Part shown: in pieces, positions 1-6,748 of the stretch
How positions within the stretch are numbered: the first letter of the stretch is position 1
How the letters are laid out: every line of letters begins with the position of its first letter
Origin: Acidobacteriota bacterium
GTDB lineage: Bacteria > Acidobacteriota > UBA4820 > DSQY01
Assembly (NCBI GenBank): GCA_022759065.1
Contig: JAEMPZ010000106.1
Coordinates: 1-10,949 of the forward strand
Direction: 5' to 3'
DNA: 10,949 nucleotides
The notes under the pieces: generated by a model
The model's database searches: none
Told to the model about the DNA's origin: nothing
The model's input: the letters and a program-made list of their open reading frames with translations, nothing else
Made by a program: the position numbers and the translations under genes

Positions 1-1127
1 TAAAGAACCATGCTCTCCCGGCTTCCGGCAGACTCGATGCGCGAGCGCGAGCGCAAGAGCGAAAGGCGCGTGAAAAGGAGAAACATGCTTATCGCCAGCA
101 TCCCCCCCATGTACGCGAGAAAAATGTTGCCCATCTTGAAGTACCATGGAACCGATGGGTCCTCCTGGGAAAAGGCGTGGACCGACTGGAGAATGCCGGA
201 CCGCGTCAAGTAGGTTCCGTAGATGGAAAGGAGGAACGTCGAGACGATGAAGCAGACATTCCATATCCGGTAAATGCCGCGCTTGCTCTGCATGATGAAG
301 CTGTGCAGAAAGGCCGTAGCCGTCAGCCAGGGCAAGAAGGAGGCGTTTTCGACCGGGTCCCACGCCCAATAGCCGCCCCACCCGAGTTCTATGTATGCCC
401 AGTAGGCTCCAAGAAGAATGCCGATGCCCAGGTTCAGCCATGAGAAGATCGCCCAGTTGCGGACGGAGCGCATCCAGAAAGTGGTCTCCTTCCTGTGCGC
501 CAGCGCTCCCAAAAGGAGCGCAAACGGGATGGTGAACCCCACCAGGCCTATGTACAGAAGCGGAGGGTGGAAGGCCATGTAGAAGTTCTGGAGAAGCGGG
601 TTGAGCCCGTTGCCCTGCAGCTTCATCTGGCGCAAAAGCTCCGCCGGATAGGTTGAAAGGGCGATGCCGGCCTCGTCGCGAAGCGGATCGAAGGGGTTCG
701 TCTTGAAGTTCAAGAGCACTAGAAAAAAGGCGAGCGTTGCGAAGAGGATCAGCGATGAAAAAGGCAGAATGCGCTCGTTGTTTCTGCGGTTTAAGGTGAC
801 GGCAAGCGCCGAAAAAACGGCCAGCAGAAAGCACCAGAACAGAAGCGAACCGCTCATCCCGCCCCAGAGGGCGGTGAGCTTATAAACCAGAGGCTGCGTG
901 GTGCGCGAATACTCCCAGACGTACTTGATGGTGAAATCGTCCCGCACCAGAGCCCATAACAGCAGCAAAACGGCAAGCGAGACCAGCCCGGCTATGCCAT
1001 ATAGCGAGCGGACGGCGCTCAAAAGGTAGCGCCGGTCGTTGCTGCGGTAGGTCAGGAAGGATACGGCGAGGCCCCAGAGCGATAGGCCCAGGGCCGCGAA
1101 AAGGGCCGCGGAAGCCAGCACGCTCAC
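1..1127 (-). CDS. ccmF: Cytochrome c heme lyase subunit CcmF, N-terminal part (cut by window edge)
   Basis: CcmF is the integral-membrane part of the System I heme lyase; it takes heme from CcmE and helps attach it to apocytochrome c on the periplasmic face. I translated this frame by hand: 375 codons are present and the reading frame is still open at base 1. The tryptophan-rich WWD motif is clear at residues 250-264 (GWGGYWAWDPVENAS). Conserved histidines occur at H187 (in HPPLLY), H275 (in FLHSF) and H317 (in SVHAF), each a constant 14 residues beyond the E. coli heme-ligand positions 173, 261 and 303 as I recall them. Many hydrophobic segments fit a polytopic protein. The start is a GTG that overlaps the ccmE stop as GTGA, with AAGGGA about 10 nt upstream; no ATG occurs before residue 91. 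Translational coupling to ccmE is likely. The C-terminal half, including the fourth expected histidine, lies outside the window. Confidence 0.96.
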   Translation of the reverse strand, partial: MSVLASAALFAALGLSLWGLAVSFLTYRSNDRRYLLSAVRSLYGIAGLVSLAVLLLLWALVRDDFTIKYVWEYSRTTQPLVYKLTALWGGMSGSLLFWCFLLAVFSALAVTLNRRNNERILPFSSLILFATLAFFLVLLNFKTNPFDPLRDEAGIALSTYPAELLRQMKLQGNGLNPLLQNFYMAFHPPLLYIGLVGFTIPFALLLGALAHRKETTFWMRSVRNWAIFSWLNLGIGILLGAYWAYIELGWGGYWAWDPVENASFLPWLTATAFLHSFIMQSKRGIYRIWNVCFIVSTFLLSIYGTYLTRSGILQSVHAFSQEDPSVPWYFKMGNIFLAYMGGMLAISMFLLFTRLSLLRSRSRIESAGSRESMVL

Positions 1128-1552
1128 TTGAGCGGAATCCCTTCGGGATGGCTGGCTTGCGGGCCGCTTGCTTTGGATTCATATTTTGACGGGCATTTGA
1201 CGATGAGGTCATGTCCCTCGAAAACGCCGCCCTGTCCCATCCTCCCGTCCGCCACTACCTCCAGGCCTTCCTGAAAAGACTCCGGCACCACTCCGTGGTA
1301 GTGCACCGGGATGCTTTTCTGCCCGTCTGTCACCTTGAAGCGAAGGTCCAGCTTTTCAGGCGAGAGCTGAATGCTCCCAGGCTCGACCTTGCCCTTGAGC
1401 CTGAGCCTTTCCGAAGCAAGCGCTGGCTGGGCGAGCACTTCCGAAGGGCCATAGTAAAAAACGGCCTTGCCGTCGTTGCTCGTGCCCGACAAAAGGAGGA
1501 TCGCCGCCGCCCCTGCGGCTATGATAAAAGCGACCATTAGCTTTACGCGCAT
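1124..1552 (-). CDS. ccmE: Heme chaperone CcmE, Cys-type (CxxxY) variant
   Basis: CcmE is a membrane-anchored periplasmic chaperone that binds heme covalently and hands it to CcmF. The 142-residue product has an N-terminal signal anchor (about residues 5-23) and then an OB-fold domain with the family pattern VHYHGVVPESFQEG...VADG. In ordinary CcmE the heme-binding motif is HxxxY; here it is C120-P-S-K-Y124 (Cys codon at 1195-1193, Tyr codon at 1183-1181). Cys-type CcmE is known in archaea and Desulfovibrio-type bacteria, where it goes with a reduced Ccm set lacking CcmH. The start at 1552 is chosen because AGGGG lies 5 nt upstream and the membrane anchor follows directly. ATGs at 1573 and 1642 would only add a poorly matching N-terminal extension. 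It overlaps ccmF by 4 bp. The ccmABCD genes are not adjacent upstream; thiE is. Confidence 0.93.
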   Translation of the reverse strand: MRVKLMVAFIIAAGAAAILLLSGTSNDGKAVFYYGPSEVLAQPALASERLRLKGKVEPGSIQLSPEKLDLRFKVTDGQKSIPVHYHGVVPESFQEGLEVVADGRMGQGGVFEGHDLIVKCPSKYESKASGPQASHPEGIPLK

Positions 1553-1603
1553 ATTGACCCCTGAGAGTGCCATTAGTCCCACGATTGCAACGAACAGGCC
1601 GCT

Positions 1604-1619
1604 GCATCGGGAACGATGC
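1604..1619. other. Hairpin in the predicted ccmE leader
   Basis: Perfect 6-bp inverted repeat GCATCG-GGAA-CGATGC. It may extend by a further GCC/GGC pairing across a three-base bulge. It lies between the predicted ccmE promoter and the ccmE start. On the minus strand no T-run follows it, so it does not look like an intrinsic terminator for thiE; it may affect stability or translation of the ccmEF transcript. No function is shown. Confidence 0.35.
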
Positions 1620-1642
1620 GGCAAAAATAACCGCACCGGCAT

Positions 1643-1671
1643 ATACTAAAACAAAACCGCGCCTGGGTCAA
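1643..1671 (-). promoter_or_regulatory. Candidate sigma70-type promoter for ccmEF
   Basis: Reading leftward, TTGACC (1671-1666, 5 of 6 to consensus) is separated by 17 bp from TAGTAT (1648-1643, 4 of 6). The -35 box overlaps the last codon and stop of thiE. The predicted start site near 1636 would give a leader of roughly 84 nt containing the hairpin at 1604-1619. This would allow ccmEF expression independent of the upstream protease operon. Match by eye only. Confidence 0.4.
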
Positions 1672-2285
1672 AAAGATTCCAATAGCGCGCGATGAAGGTC
1701 CTTCCCGTGCAGGTCGGCTGGGCGCATGGCCGCGAACATTCGGATGGCAGCCACGCCGGCGGCGCCGCACTTGATGACCTGCTTGACCTGGCCCGGCCCT
1801 ACCCCACCCAGCCCAAGCGCCGGGCAGGCGCAGGCCGAAACCGCGTCGGCAAATCGTTCAAGCCCTAAAGGAGGACCATAGCCCGATTTCGAAGGCGTTT
1901 CAAAAACCGGCCCCAGCGTCACAGCATCCGCGCCCGAAGCGGCCGCGCGCACAACATCCTCCCTGCTATGACAGCTTGCAACGATGAAAAATGGCGGCGG
2001 GAACTTTTTTCTCGCCTCTTCCACAAAGGCCGCTGATGAGGGCAGGTGCACTCCCGAAGCCCCGGCTTCCACGGCAATGTCCGCCCGCTCGTTGACAAGA
2101 AGCTTCACGCCAAAACGGCGCGCTTCCGGTGCAAGCGCTGCAACCGCCGCAAAAAGGGCCCGGTCGTCCAGGTCCTTCTCTCGAATTTGCAACCAGTCAA
2201 CGCCCAGCCGCATAAGCCTTGAAGCCTGGGCGAAAAGGTCTCGCCCAGGCTCCAACGTGCGGTCGGTTATTGCGTATAGAATCAC
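1668..2285 (-). CDS. thiE: Thiamine-phosphate synthase / TenI superfamily protein
   Basis: This is a small TIM-barrel protein of 205 residues, a normal length for the family. ThiE joins hydroxymethylpyrimidine diphosphate to thiazole phosphate to make thiamine phosphate; the related TenI is a thiazole tautomerase. Family motifs in order: YAITDR (4-9), LQIREKD (32-38), LLVNERADIA (62-71), GVHLPSS (78-84), SCHSRED (104-110), GPVFETPSKSG (125-135) and LGGVG near 159-163. Features are mixed. The loop GPVFETPSK matches ThiE, but the metal-binding Asp of the usual ND pair is Glu66, and the Asp in the usual GQED loop is replaced by PSS, as in TenI. The TenI catalytic His before VFET is Pro126 here. 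The start is GTG at 2285: GGAGGGG lies 7 nt upstream and GTGA overlaps the bactofilin stop. An upstream ATG at 2369 would lie inside the bactofilin gene. The symbol is the best guess, not certain. Confidence 0.85.
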   Translation of the reverse strand: MILYAITDRTLEPGRDLFAQASRLMRLGVDWLQIREKDLDDRALFAAVAALAPEARRFGVKLLVNERADIAVEAGASGVHLPSSAAFVEEARKKFPPPFFIVASCHSREDVVRAAASGADAVTLGPVFETPSKSGYGPPLGLERFADAVSACACPALGLGGVGPGQVKQVIKCGAAGVAAIRMFAAMRPADLHGKDLHRALLESF

Positions 2286-2629
2286 CGCGAGGCCCCTCCA
2301 AGCTTGCCGTTGAGCCTCGCGCCGGGCGCCACAACAAGCGCGCCGCAAACAAGGGCCCCGCCTTCCCACGCCGCGGTGGATGAAAAGCGGGCAACCGAGG
2401 CCACGTTCAAATCCCCCTTCAGCGAACCATGGGAGAGGAGCGTGCCGCAGGCCAGCGTTCCTTCGGCGCGGCCCGCAACCATGATATTCCCCGCCGTGCT
2501 GATATTCCCTTTTGCCTCCCCCGCCACCTCGACCTGGTTCTTGGAAGAGATCTCGCCCTCAAACCTTGTTTTCGGCCCGATCACGGTCGAAGGCGGCGGT
2601 GGCGGCGGCTCGCGCTTGAAAAAAGCCAT
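2282..2629 (-). CDS. Bactofilin (polymer-forming cytoskeletal protein)
   Basis: Bactofilins polymerise without nucleotide into filaments that act as scaffolds for cell-wall enzymes, polar or stalk structures. The 115-residue product begins with a short basic stretch and six prolines (about residues 8-13). It then has the repetitive Gly/Val right-handed beta-helix pattern that defines the family: STVIGPKTRFEGEI, then VEVAGEAKGNI, IMVAGRAEGTL, LLSHGSLKGDL, and a final ARLNGKLG turn. Bactofilins are usually 100-200 residues, so this is a short but complete core with a proline-rich N-tail. The ATG is preceded by GGGAGG 9 nt upstream, inside the last codons of the protease gene, and only 3 bp separate the two genes. 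Its stop overlaps the thiE start by 4 bp. No membrane segment is seen, so it is cytoplasmic or peripheral. The partner is unknown. Confidence 0.9.
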   Translation of the reverse strand: MAFFKREPPPPPPSTVIGPKTRFEGEISSKNQVEVAGEAKGNISTAGNIMVAGRAEGTLACGTLLSHGSLKGDLNVASVARFSSTAAWEGGALVCGALVVAPGARLNGKLGGASR

Positions 2630-2632
2630 TTT

Positions 2633-5600
2633 TCACTGCCTCCCGCTCAGGTCGGAACCCTGTGGCCTGGCCTTGTTCGGATAAGGCGGAGGAAGCGGAA
2701 GCGATTTGGGATCTTTCTGGAGCTGTTCGAGCAGGTAATGGAGCGTCGCATCGAGCTGCGCGTCTTTGCCCTTCAGCACGTCGCCTGGCATGTTCTGGAC
2801 CACTACCTCCGGGTCAACCCCGCGCCCCTCGATGAGCCACTTCCCGTCAAGGCCGTAAAGCCCGAACTGCGGCGGCGTGACCGTGCCGCCGTCAACCAGG
2901 CCCTCGTGCGGCTCGATGCCCACTGAACCGCCCCACGTGCGCATTCCGAAAACCTTTCCGAGGCCTTTGATTTTCCACGCCTCGGAGAAAAACTCCCCGT
3001 TCGATCCCGTGTCTTCGTTCAACAGAAGAGCCAGATGGGCGTTGACGCCTATCTCGGGGTTCGCTCCTGGCTTGCCTTCGCGAGGCTGGGTCATCGCCCA
3101 GACCTTTCGTTCGAGCCGCTCCATGATCATGTCGCCGGTGAAACCGCCGCCGTTGTAGCGGACGTCAATCAGCAGCGCCGGCTTGTCGAACTGCGGGTAG
3201 AACTGCCGCGCGAACTCCTTGAGCCCCTCTTCTCCCATGTCAGGGATGTGAATATATCCGACCCTGCCCCTGGAGAGCTTGTCAACGTATGCACGGTTGG
3301 CGTCAACCCAGGCACGGTACCTGAGGTCCATGTCGTTTTTCAGCGTGCGGACGCGGTAGCTCTTCGCACCATCAGGAGACGGCTTGCTGTTGTACAAAAG
3401 CGTCACGACCTTGCCAGCCTTGTTCTCGAAGAGGGCGTAAATATTCTCCTTGGACGAAGCCTTCTGGCCGTCCACGGCGATGATGTAGTCGCCCTCCTTG
3501 ATCCCGCAGCCTGGCTCGCAAAGCGGAGAGCGAAGCTCCGCGTCGGCATCCCTTGGAGCGTAAATCTTCGTAACGCGAGGATAGGTTCCCTCCTCGACTG
3601 AAAAGTCGCAGCCCAGAAGGCCCACGCCCACGCGCTTGCCAGGCGCGCCGAAGTCGCCGCCGTAAACGTAGGTGTGGCCCGCGTTCAGCTCGCCGATCAT
3701 CTCGCCGATGAGATAGCTGAGGTCGCTGCGGTTGCCGCAGTCCGGCAGGAACTTCGCGTACTTCTCGCGCATCGCAGGCCAGTCCGTGCCCTGCATGTTC
3801 TTGTCATAGAACCAGTCGCGCTCGATGCGCCAGGCCTCGTTGAACATCTGCGTAAACTCCGGCAGCCTTTCGATCTTGAATTTGGCGTCCGACAAGTCCA
3901 CCACGCCGTCGCCGATTTTGCCTTTGCCGCTGGCATCAATCACGCCGAACTTGCTTGAGGCGCGGTAAACCAGCTTCTTGTGGTCGAAGGAAAGGTGATA
4001 GTTGTTGATGCCTTTGATGCCGTCGCTCGATTCCTTCTCATCGAGGTTGTACGCCTTCAAGTCGTACTTGCCGTCGGTGGTGTCGGTCACCGACGGGTAG
4101 CGGTTTTCAAATCCCGGCTCGGCCTGAGCAAGATAGAGGAACCCCTTCTCGGTCGCTTCGAGATGGAAATACATGCCGGGCTCAACGCCTTCGGCTGGAA
4201 TTATCCGCTGCTGAATCCCGGCGAGGTCAATCTCGACGGCCGGCTGAGCCGGTTTCTCCTCGGATTTCTTGTCCTTTGCAGCCGCCTTTTCCGCTGCTGG
4301 CGCCTCGTCGCTCTCCGCGGCAAACGGCGAAGGCGCGCCATCTTTAAGGACGACGATGTAAGGCGTGGTCATGTTTAAAAAGATGTGGTCCTGGTCAATG
4401 ACGCCCATCGTGGGGGCATAGGAGCGGTTGGACAGGAAGTAGAGATATCGGCCCTTTGGGTCAAATGATGGGCTCCAGCTCTGCGTCATTTCGTCCGTGA
4501 CCGGCGTGATTTTGCCCGTCTCCATGGAGTAGAGAAGAATGACCTCATTGGTGTTGGCCACCTTCTTGGTGTAGGCGATCCACTTGGAGTCAGGCGTCCA
4601 GGTGTAGTCCTGAATGCCCCATCGCTCCCAGCCGTCGTCGTACTCGCCCTGGTCAACCACTTTGAGCGCCTTGGAAGCAACGTCGAGAAGGTTGAGCTTC
4701 ATGAACTTGTCGGTGAAGAGCAGATATTTCGAGTCAGGAGACCAGACAAGCCGCATCCTGAAACCGGTGTTGCCGCTCGTAAGCTGCTTCCACTCGCCCT
4801 CGCCCCTCGCGTCGGCCAGGTAAACCTCGTCCTCGCCGGTCTTGTCGCTGAAGAAGGCGACCCACTTTCCGTCCGGAGACCATGCCGGGTCTTTCTCGCG
4901 CGAGCCGGAAGTCCTGGTCAGGTTGTAGGTGGCGCCCTTTTCTTTTTCAGCGGGGATGGAGAGCACTTCGCCGCGGGATTCAAGAAGCAGCCGCTTTCCG
5001 TCCGGCGAGAGGCCGAAGACCCCCGTGTTTGCTGAGGCCTCCATCCAATCGGCGCGGACGCGCACCCGGTCGCTTGGCATTCGTATGTCGAGCTGGCGCT
5101 CCTTTTCGGTCTTCAGGTCAAGCACGTGGAGCGTTTCCGCCAACTGGTAGATGATCTGGCCGTCGCCCAAAGATGGATACTTTACGTCGTAATCCTTATA
5201 AGAAGTGAGCCTGCGAACCTCGCCGCTTGAAACGTCATACCTGAAAATATTGACCGTTCCGAAATCGCGGTCGGACGCGAAGTAGATTCCATTGCCCCAC
5301 CACATCGGGTAATTGTCGGCCCCCTTGGAGGGCGATATCTCGTGGAAGTCGCCCTTTTCGAGGTTCCCCATCCAGATCTTCTGCGCGTCACCGCCCTGGT
5401 GGCGCTTCCAGGTGCGCGTCTCGCCGCCAAGACGGTTGTAGGCGAGGCTCCGGCCGTCGGGCGAGAAGCTCGCCAGGCCGGCCCTGTCAACGGGGAGCTT
5501 CTTCTCCGTGCCGCCGGTCGCCATAACGACGTAAACCTGCTCGCCCCTGTTGGGCCACTCGCGGCGAGAACGGAAAAGGATGCCCTTGCCGTCAGGCGTC

Positions 5601-5941
5601 CAACCGAGCACCAGGTTCGCGGACGGATACCACGTAAGGCGCTCCGGCACGCCCCCCTCCGCGTCCATGACGTAGACGTCCGCGCCGCCGTCATATTGGG
5701 CGGTGCAGGCTATCTTCGTGCCATCCGGGCTGAACTTGGCGTAACGCTCTTCCCCCGGGTCGCTCGTCAGGCGCCTCGCGTCCCCTCCACTGGCGGAAGC
5801 AAGCCAGAGGTCCCCCTCGTAAGTGAAGACCACCTTGTCTCCGTGAATATCGGCATACCGCATAAGGTGCGAAGGCGCACCCTGCGCGAAAGCCACCAAC
5901 GCCCAAAACGCCGCCAAAAGAACAAGAAGTTTTGTCTTCAT
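2633..5941 (-). CDS. Exported tricorn-type protease (peptidase family S41)
   Basis: A 1102-residue protein with the full tricorn architecture. A Sec-type signal peptide (about 1-22, ending near AQGA) is followed by two beta-propellers rich in WD/TolB-like SPDGK turns (about 25-300 and 305-680). Then come a helical C1 domain, a PDZ domain (about 770-865, with GVGLLG and EGDYIIAVDG) and the C2 protease domain (to about 1075). Catalytic residues can be assigned: His756 in GELNAGHTYV, Ser980 in TGSNGE, Glu1038 in LIEGRG; Ser and Glu are 58 residues apart, as in the archaeal enzyme (965 and 1023). The Ser that precedes the His in archaeal tricorn is Gly755 here. Residues about 540-567 form an Ala/Glu/Lys/Pro-rich insert. 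Tricorn trims peptides to small fragments; with a signal peptide this one should act in the periplasm. ATG at 5941 is preferred to 5947 because GGAGG (5953-5949) is 7 nt from the former and 1 nt from the latter. Confidence 0.95.
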   Translation of the reverse strand: MKTKLLVLLAAFWALVAFAQGAPSHLMRYADIHGDKVVFTYEGDLWLASASGGDARRLTSDPGEERYAKFSPDGTKIACTAQYDGGADVYVMDAEGGVPERLTWYPSANLVLGWTPDGKGILFRSRREWPNRGEQVYVVMATGGTEKKLPVDRAGLASFSPDGRSLAYNRLGGETRTWKRHQGGDAQKIWMGNLEKGDFHEISPSKGADNYPMWWGNGIYFASDRDFGTVNIFRYDVSSGEVRRLTSYKDYDVKYPSLGDGQIIYQLAETLHVLDLKTEKERQLDIRMPSDRVRVRADWMEASANTGVFGLSPDGKRLLLESRGEVLSIPAEKEKGATYNLTRTSGSREKDPAWSPDGKWVAFFSDKTGEDEVYLADARGEGEWKQLTSGNTGFRMRLVWSPDSKYLLFTDKFMKLNLLDVASKALKVVDQGEYDDGWERWGIQDYTWTPDSKWIAYTKKVANTNEVILLYSMETGKITPVTDEMTQSWSPSFDPKGRYLYFLSNRSYAPTMGVIDQDHIFLNMTTPYIVVLKDGAPSPFAAESDEAPAAEKAAAKDKKSEEKPAQPAVEIDLAGIQQRIIPAEGVEPGMYFHLEATEKGFLYLAQAEPGFENRYPSVTDTTDGKYDLKAYNLDEKESSDGIKGINNYHLSFDHKKLVYRASSKFGVIDASGKGKIGDGVVDLSDAKFKIERLPEFTQMFNEAWRIERDWFYDKNMQGTDWPAMREKYAKFLPDCGNRSDLSYLIGEMIGELNAGHTYVYGGDFGAPGKRVGVGLLGCDFSVEEGTYPRVTKIYAPRDADAELRSPLCEPGCGIKEGDYIIAVDGQKASSKENIYALFENKAGKVVTLLYNSKPSPDGAKSYRVRTLKNDMDLRYRAWVDANRAYVDKLSRGRVGYIHIPDMGEEGLKEFARQFYPQFDKPALLIDVRYNGGGFTGDMIMERLERKVWAMTQPREGKPGANPEIGVNAHLALLLNEDTGSNGEFFSEAWKIKGLGKVFGMRTWGGSVGIEPHEGLVDGGTVTPPQFGLYGLDGKWLIEGRGVDPEVVVQNMPGDVLKGKDAQLDATLHYLLEQLQKDPKSLPLPPPYPNKARPQGSDLSGRQ

Positions 5942-5989
5942 CGCCATGCCTCCAAATGACCTTGCCCTCGCCTGCCAAAAGCCAAGAAC

Positions 5990-6000
5990 CCCAAGTTGGG
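5990..6000. promoter_or_regulatory. 11-bp palindrome, candidate operator at the protease promoter
   Basis: CCCAAGTTGGG is a perfect inverted repeat of 5+5 around one central base. It sits immediately downstream of the TATAAT box facing the protease gene and covers the predicted start site near 5994. That is a classic position for a repressor operator. The divergent TetR-type regulator is an obvious candidate to bind it, but the assignment is inferred. Confidence 0.4.
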
Positions 6001-6006
6001 ATTATA
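6001..6006 (-). promoter_or_regulatory. -10 box of the protease-bactofilin-thiE operon
   Basis: A perfect TATAAT on the minus strand lies 59 nt upstream of the chosen protease start. I see no good -35 hexamer at 16-18 bp (AACTTT, AAACTT or CAAACT at those spacings), so the promoter may be weak or activator-dependent. The divergent regulator promoter begins only about 30 bp away, so the two could be co-regulated. Confidence 0.5.
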
Positions 6007-6034
6007 CGGCAGATCGGGGAAAAAAGTTTGCCAC

Positions 6035-6063
6035 TTGACAAATTGGAATATGGAGTCTATATT
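6035..6063 (+). promoter_or_regulatory. Near-consensus sigma70-type promoter for the tetR-efflux operon
   Basis: TTGACA (6035-6040) matches consensus fully and is followed after exactly 17 bp by TATATT (6058-6063, 5 of 6). The predicted start near 6070 leaves a leader of about 55 nt before the regulator. It is the strongest promoter-like sequence I see in the window, as expected for a repressed efflux operon. Confidence 0.7.
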
Positions 6064-6069
6064 TGGAAT
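6043..6069. repeat. TTGGAAT direct repeat, 20-bp spacing, across the -10 box
   Basis: TTGGAAT occurs at 6043-6049 and again at 6063-6069, exactly 20 bp apart, that is about two helical turns. One copy is in the promoter spacer and the other begins at the last base of the -10 box. Both would face the same side of DNA, as for a regulator bound as two cooperating units. An outer AATTG...CAATT pair (6041-6076) also frames the site. It is a candidate TetR operator. Confidence 0.4.
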
Positions 6070-6124
6070 CTCAATTTCTGGACGGCGGGGCGCTTCGTGC
6101 CGCGCCGCCCGGCTGATGGAGGAG

Positions 6125-6748
6125 ATGGTGGCGACGCAGCGGACAAGAAAAGAACGGGAAAGGGAGCTTCGCCGCGAGCTTCTGTTACAAGCCGCCGAGA
6201 AGGTCTTCGGCCGCAAGCCCTTTGACGAAGCCTCAATGCATGAGGTGGCCAAGGAGGCCCAGATCGGGATGCAGGGCCTCTACGAGCAGTTCCCGTCGAA
6301 GCAGGCCCTCTACGAGAGCCTGATCCTCTCGAGAGTGCAGGCCATAAGGAAGGCCATAACGGAGGCCCTCGCAAAGCCGGCTGATCCTCTTGAGAGGCTG
6401 CGCCTGTGGGCCGAACACTGCGTCTCTTCCTTCGACAATGCCCCGGCCTTCTTCCCGGTTTTTCTGAGGGAACGAATCCACAATGACTGGGGCCTGCAAA
6501 CCAGGTTCGGCTCTTCCATCCACAAGCTGCTCGACGGCGAGGACAGGCGCGTTAAGGAGCTTCTTGACGCTGCGGTCAAGAGCGGGCACATCAGAATAAG
6601 GGATGTTGACTTTCTGTTGCAGTTTTTTTTCGGGGTCCTGCAGGCCAGCCTTCACAACCACCTGCGCAGCCACCCCGGCGAGGAGGCAAAAGAGTGCGTT
6701 CAGCGAGCGATGGAACTTTTTCTAAAAGGGGCGGGCACGGCCCGTTGA
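6125..6748 (+). CDS. TetR/AcrR-family transcriptional regulator of the efflux operon
   Basis: A 207-residue protein, the usual TetR size. The N-terminus is strongly basic (RTRKERERELRRE) and leads into a TetR DNA-binding domain: a helix with LLQAAEKVFG, then the helix-turn-helix of about residues 33-52 and the family signature LYEQFPSKQALYESLI. The C-terminal part is all-helical and should hold the ligand pocket and dimer interface. It is the first gene of the efflux operon, so it most likely represses that operon and is relieved by an exported compound. The start is uncertain. GGAGG (6118-6122) is only 2 nt before ATG 6125 but 5 nt before an in-frame GTG at 6128; ATG 6116 has no clear ribosome site, and longer versions would run through the promoter. 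Its 3' end overlaps the channel gene. Confidence 0.92.
   Translation: MVATQRTRKERERELRRELLLQAAEKVFGRKPFDEASMHEVAKEAQIGMQGLYEQFPSKQALYESLILSRVQAIRKAITEALAKPADPLERLRLWAEHCVSSFDNAPAFFPVFLRERIHNDWGLQTRFGSSIHKLLDGEDRRVKELLDAAVKSGHIRIRDVDFLLQFFFGVLQASLHNHLRSHPGEEAKECVQRAMELFLKGAGTAR

Noticed and set aside
1181..1195. Inactive or decayed CcmE because the heme-binding His is missing
   Set aside because: The frame is intact, Tyr is kept at the right spacing, ccmF overlaps it, and Cys-type CcmE is an established functional variant.
1604..1619. Intrinsic terminator after thiE
   Set aside because: On the minus strand the A/T-rich run is on the 5' side of the hairpin, not after it, and the stem is only six pairs.
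2283..2400. TPP riboswitch before thiE
   Set aside because: The region upstream of thiE is bactofilin coding sequence with a plain ribosome site; I see no thi-box-like structure.
5342..5959. 205-codon plus-strand frame, and another at 3035-3601, opposite the protease
   Set aside because: Both are antisense to well-conserved propeller and protease-domain coding sequence, with no family features of their own.
5942..6124. Regulator start at 5996, giving a 250-residue protein
   Set aside because: The extra N-terminal codons would cross the near-consensus promoter and have no TetR-like character; the basic DNA-binding start fits ATG 6125 or GTG 6128.
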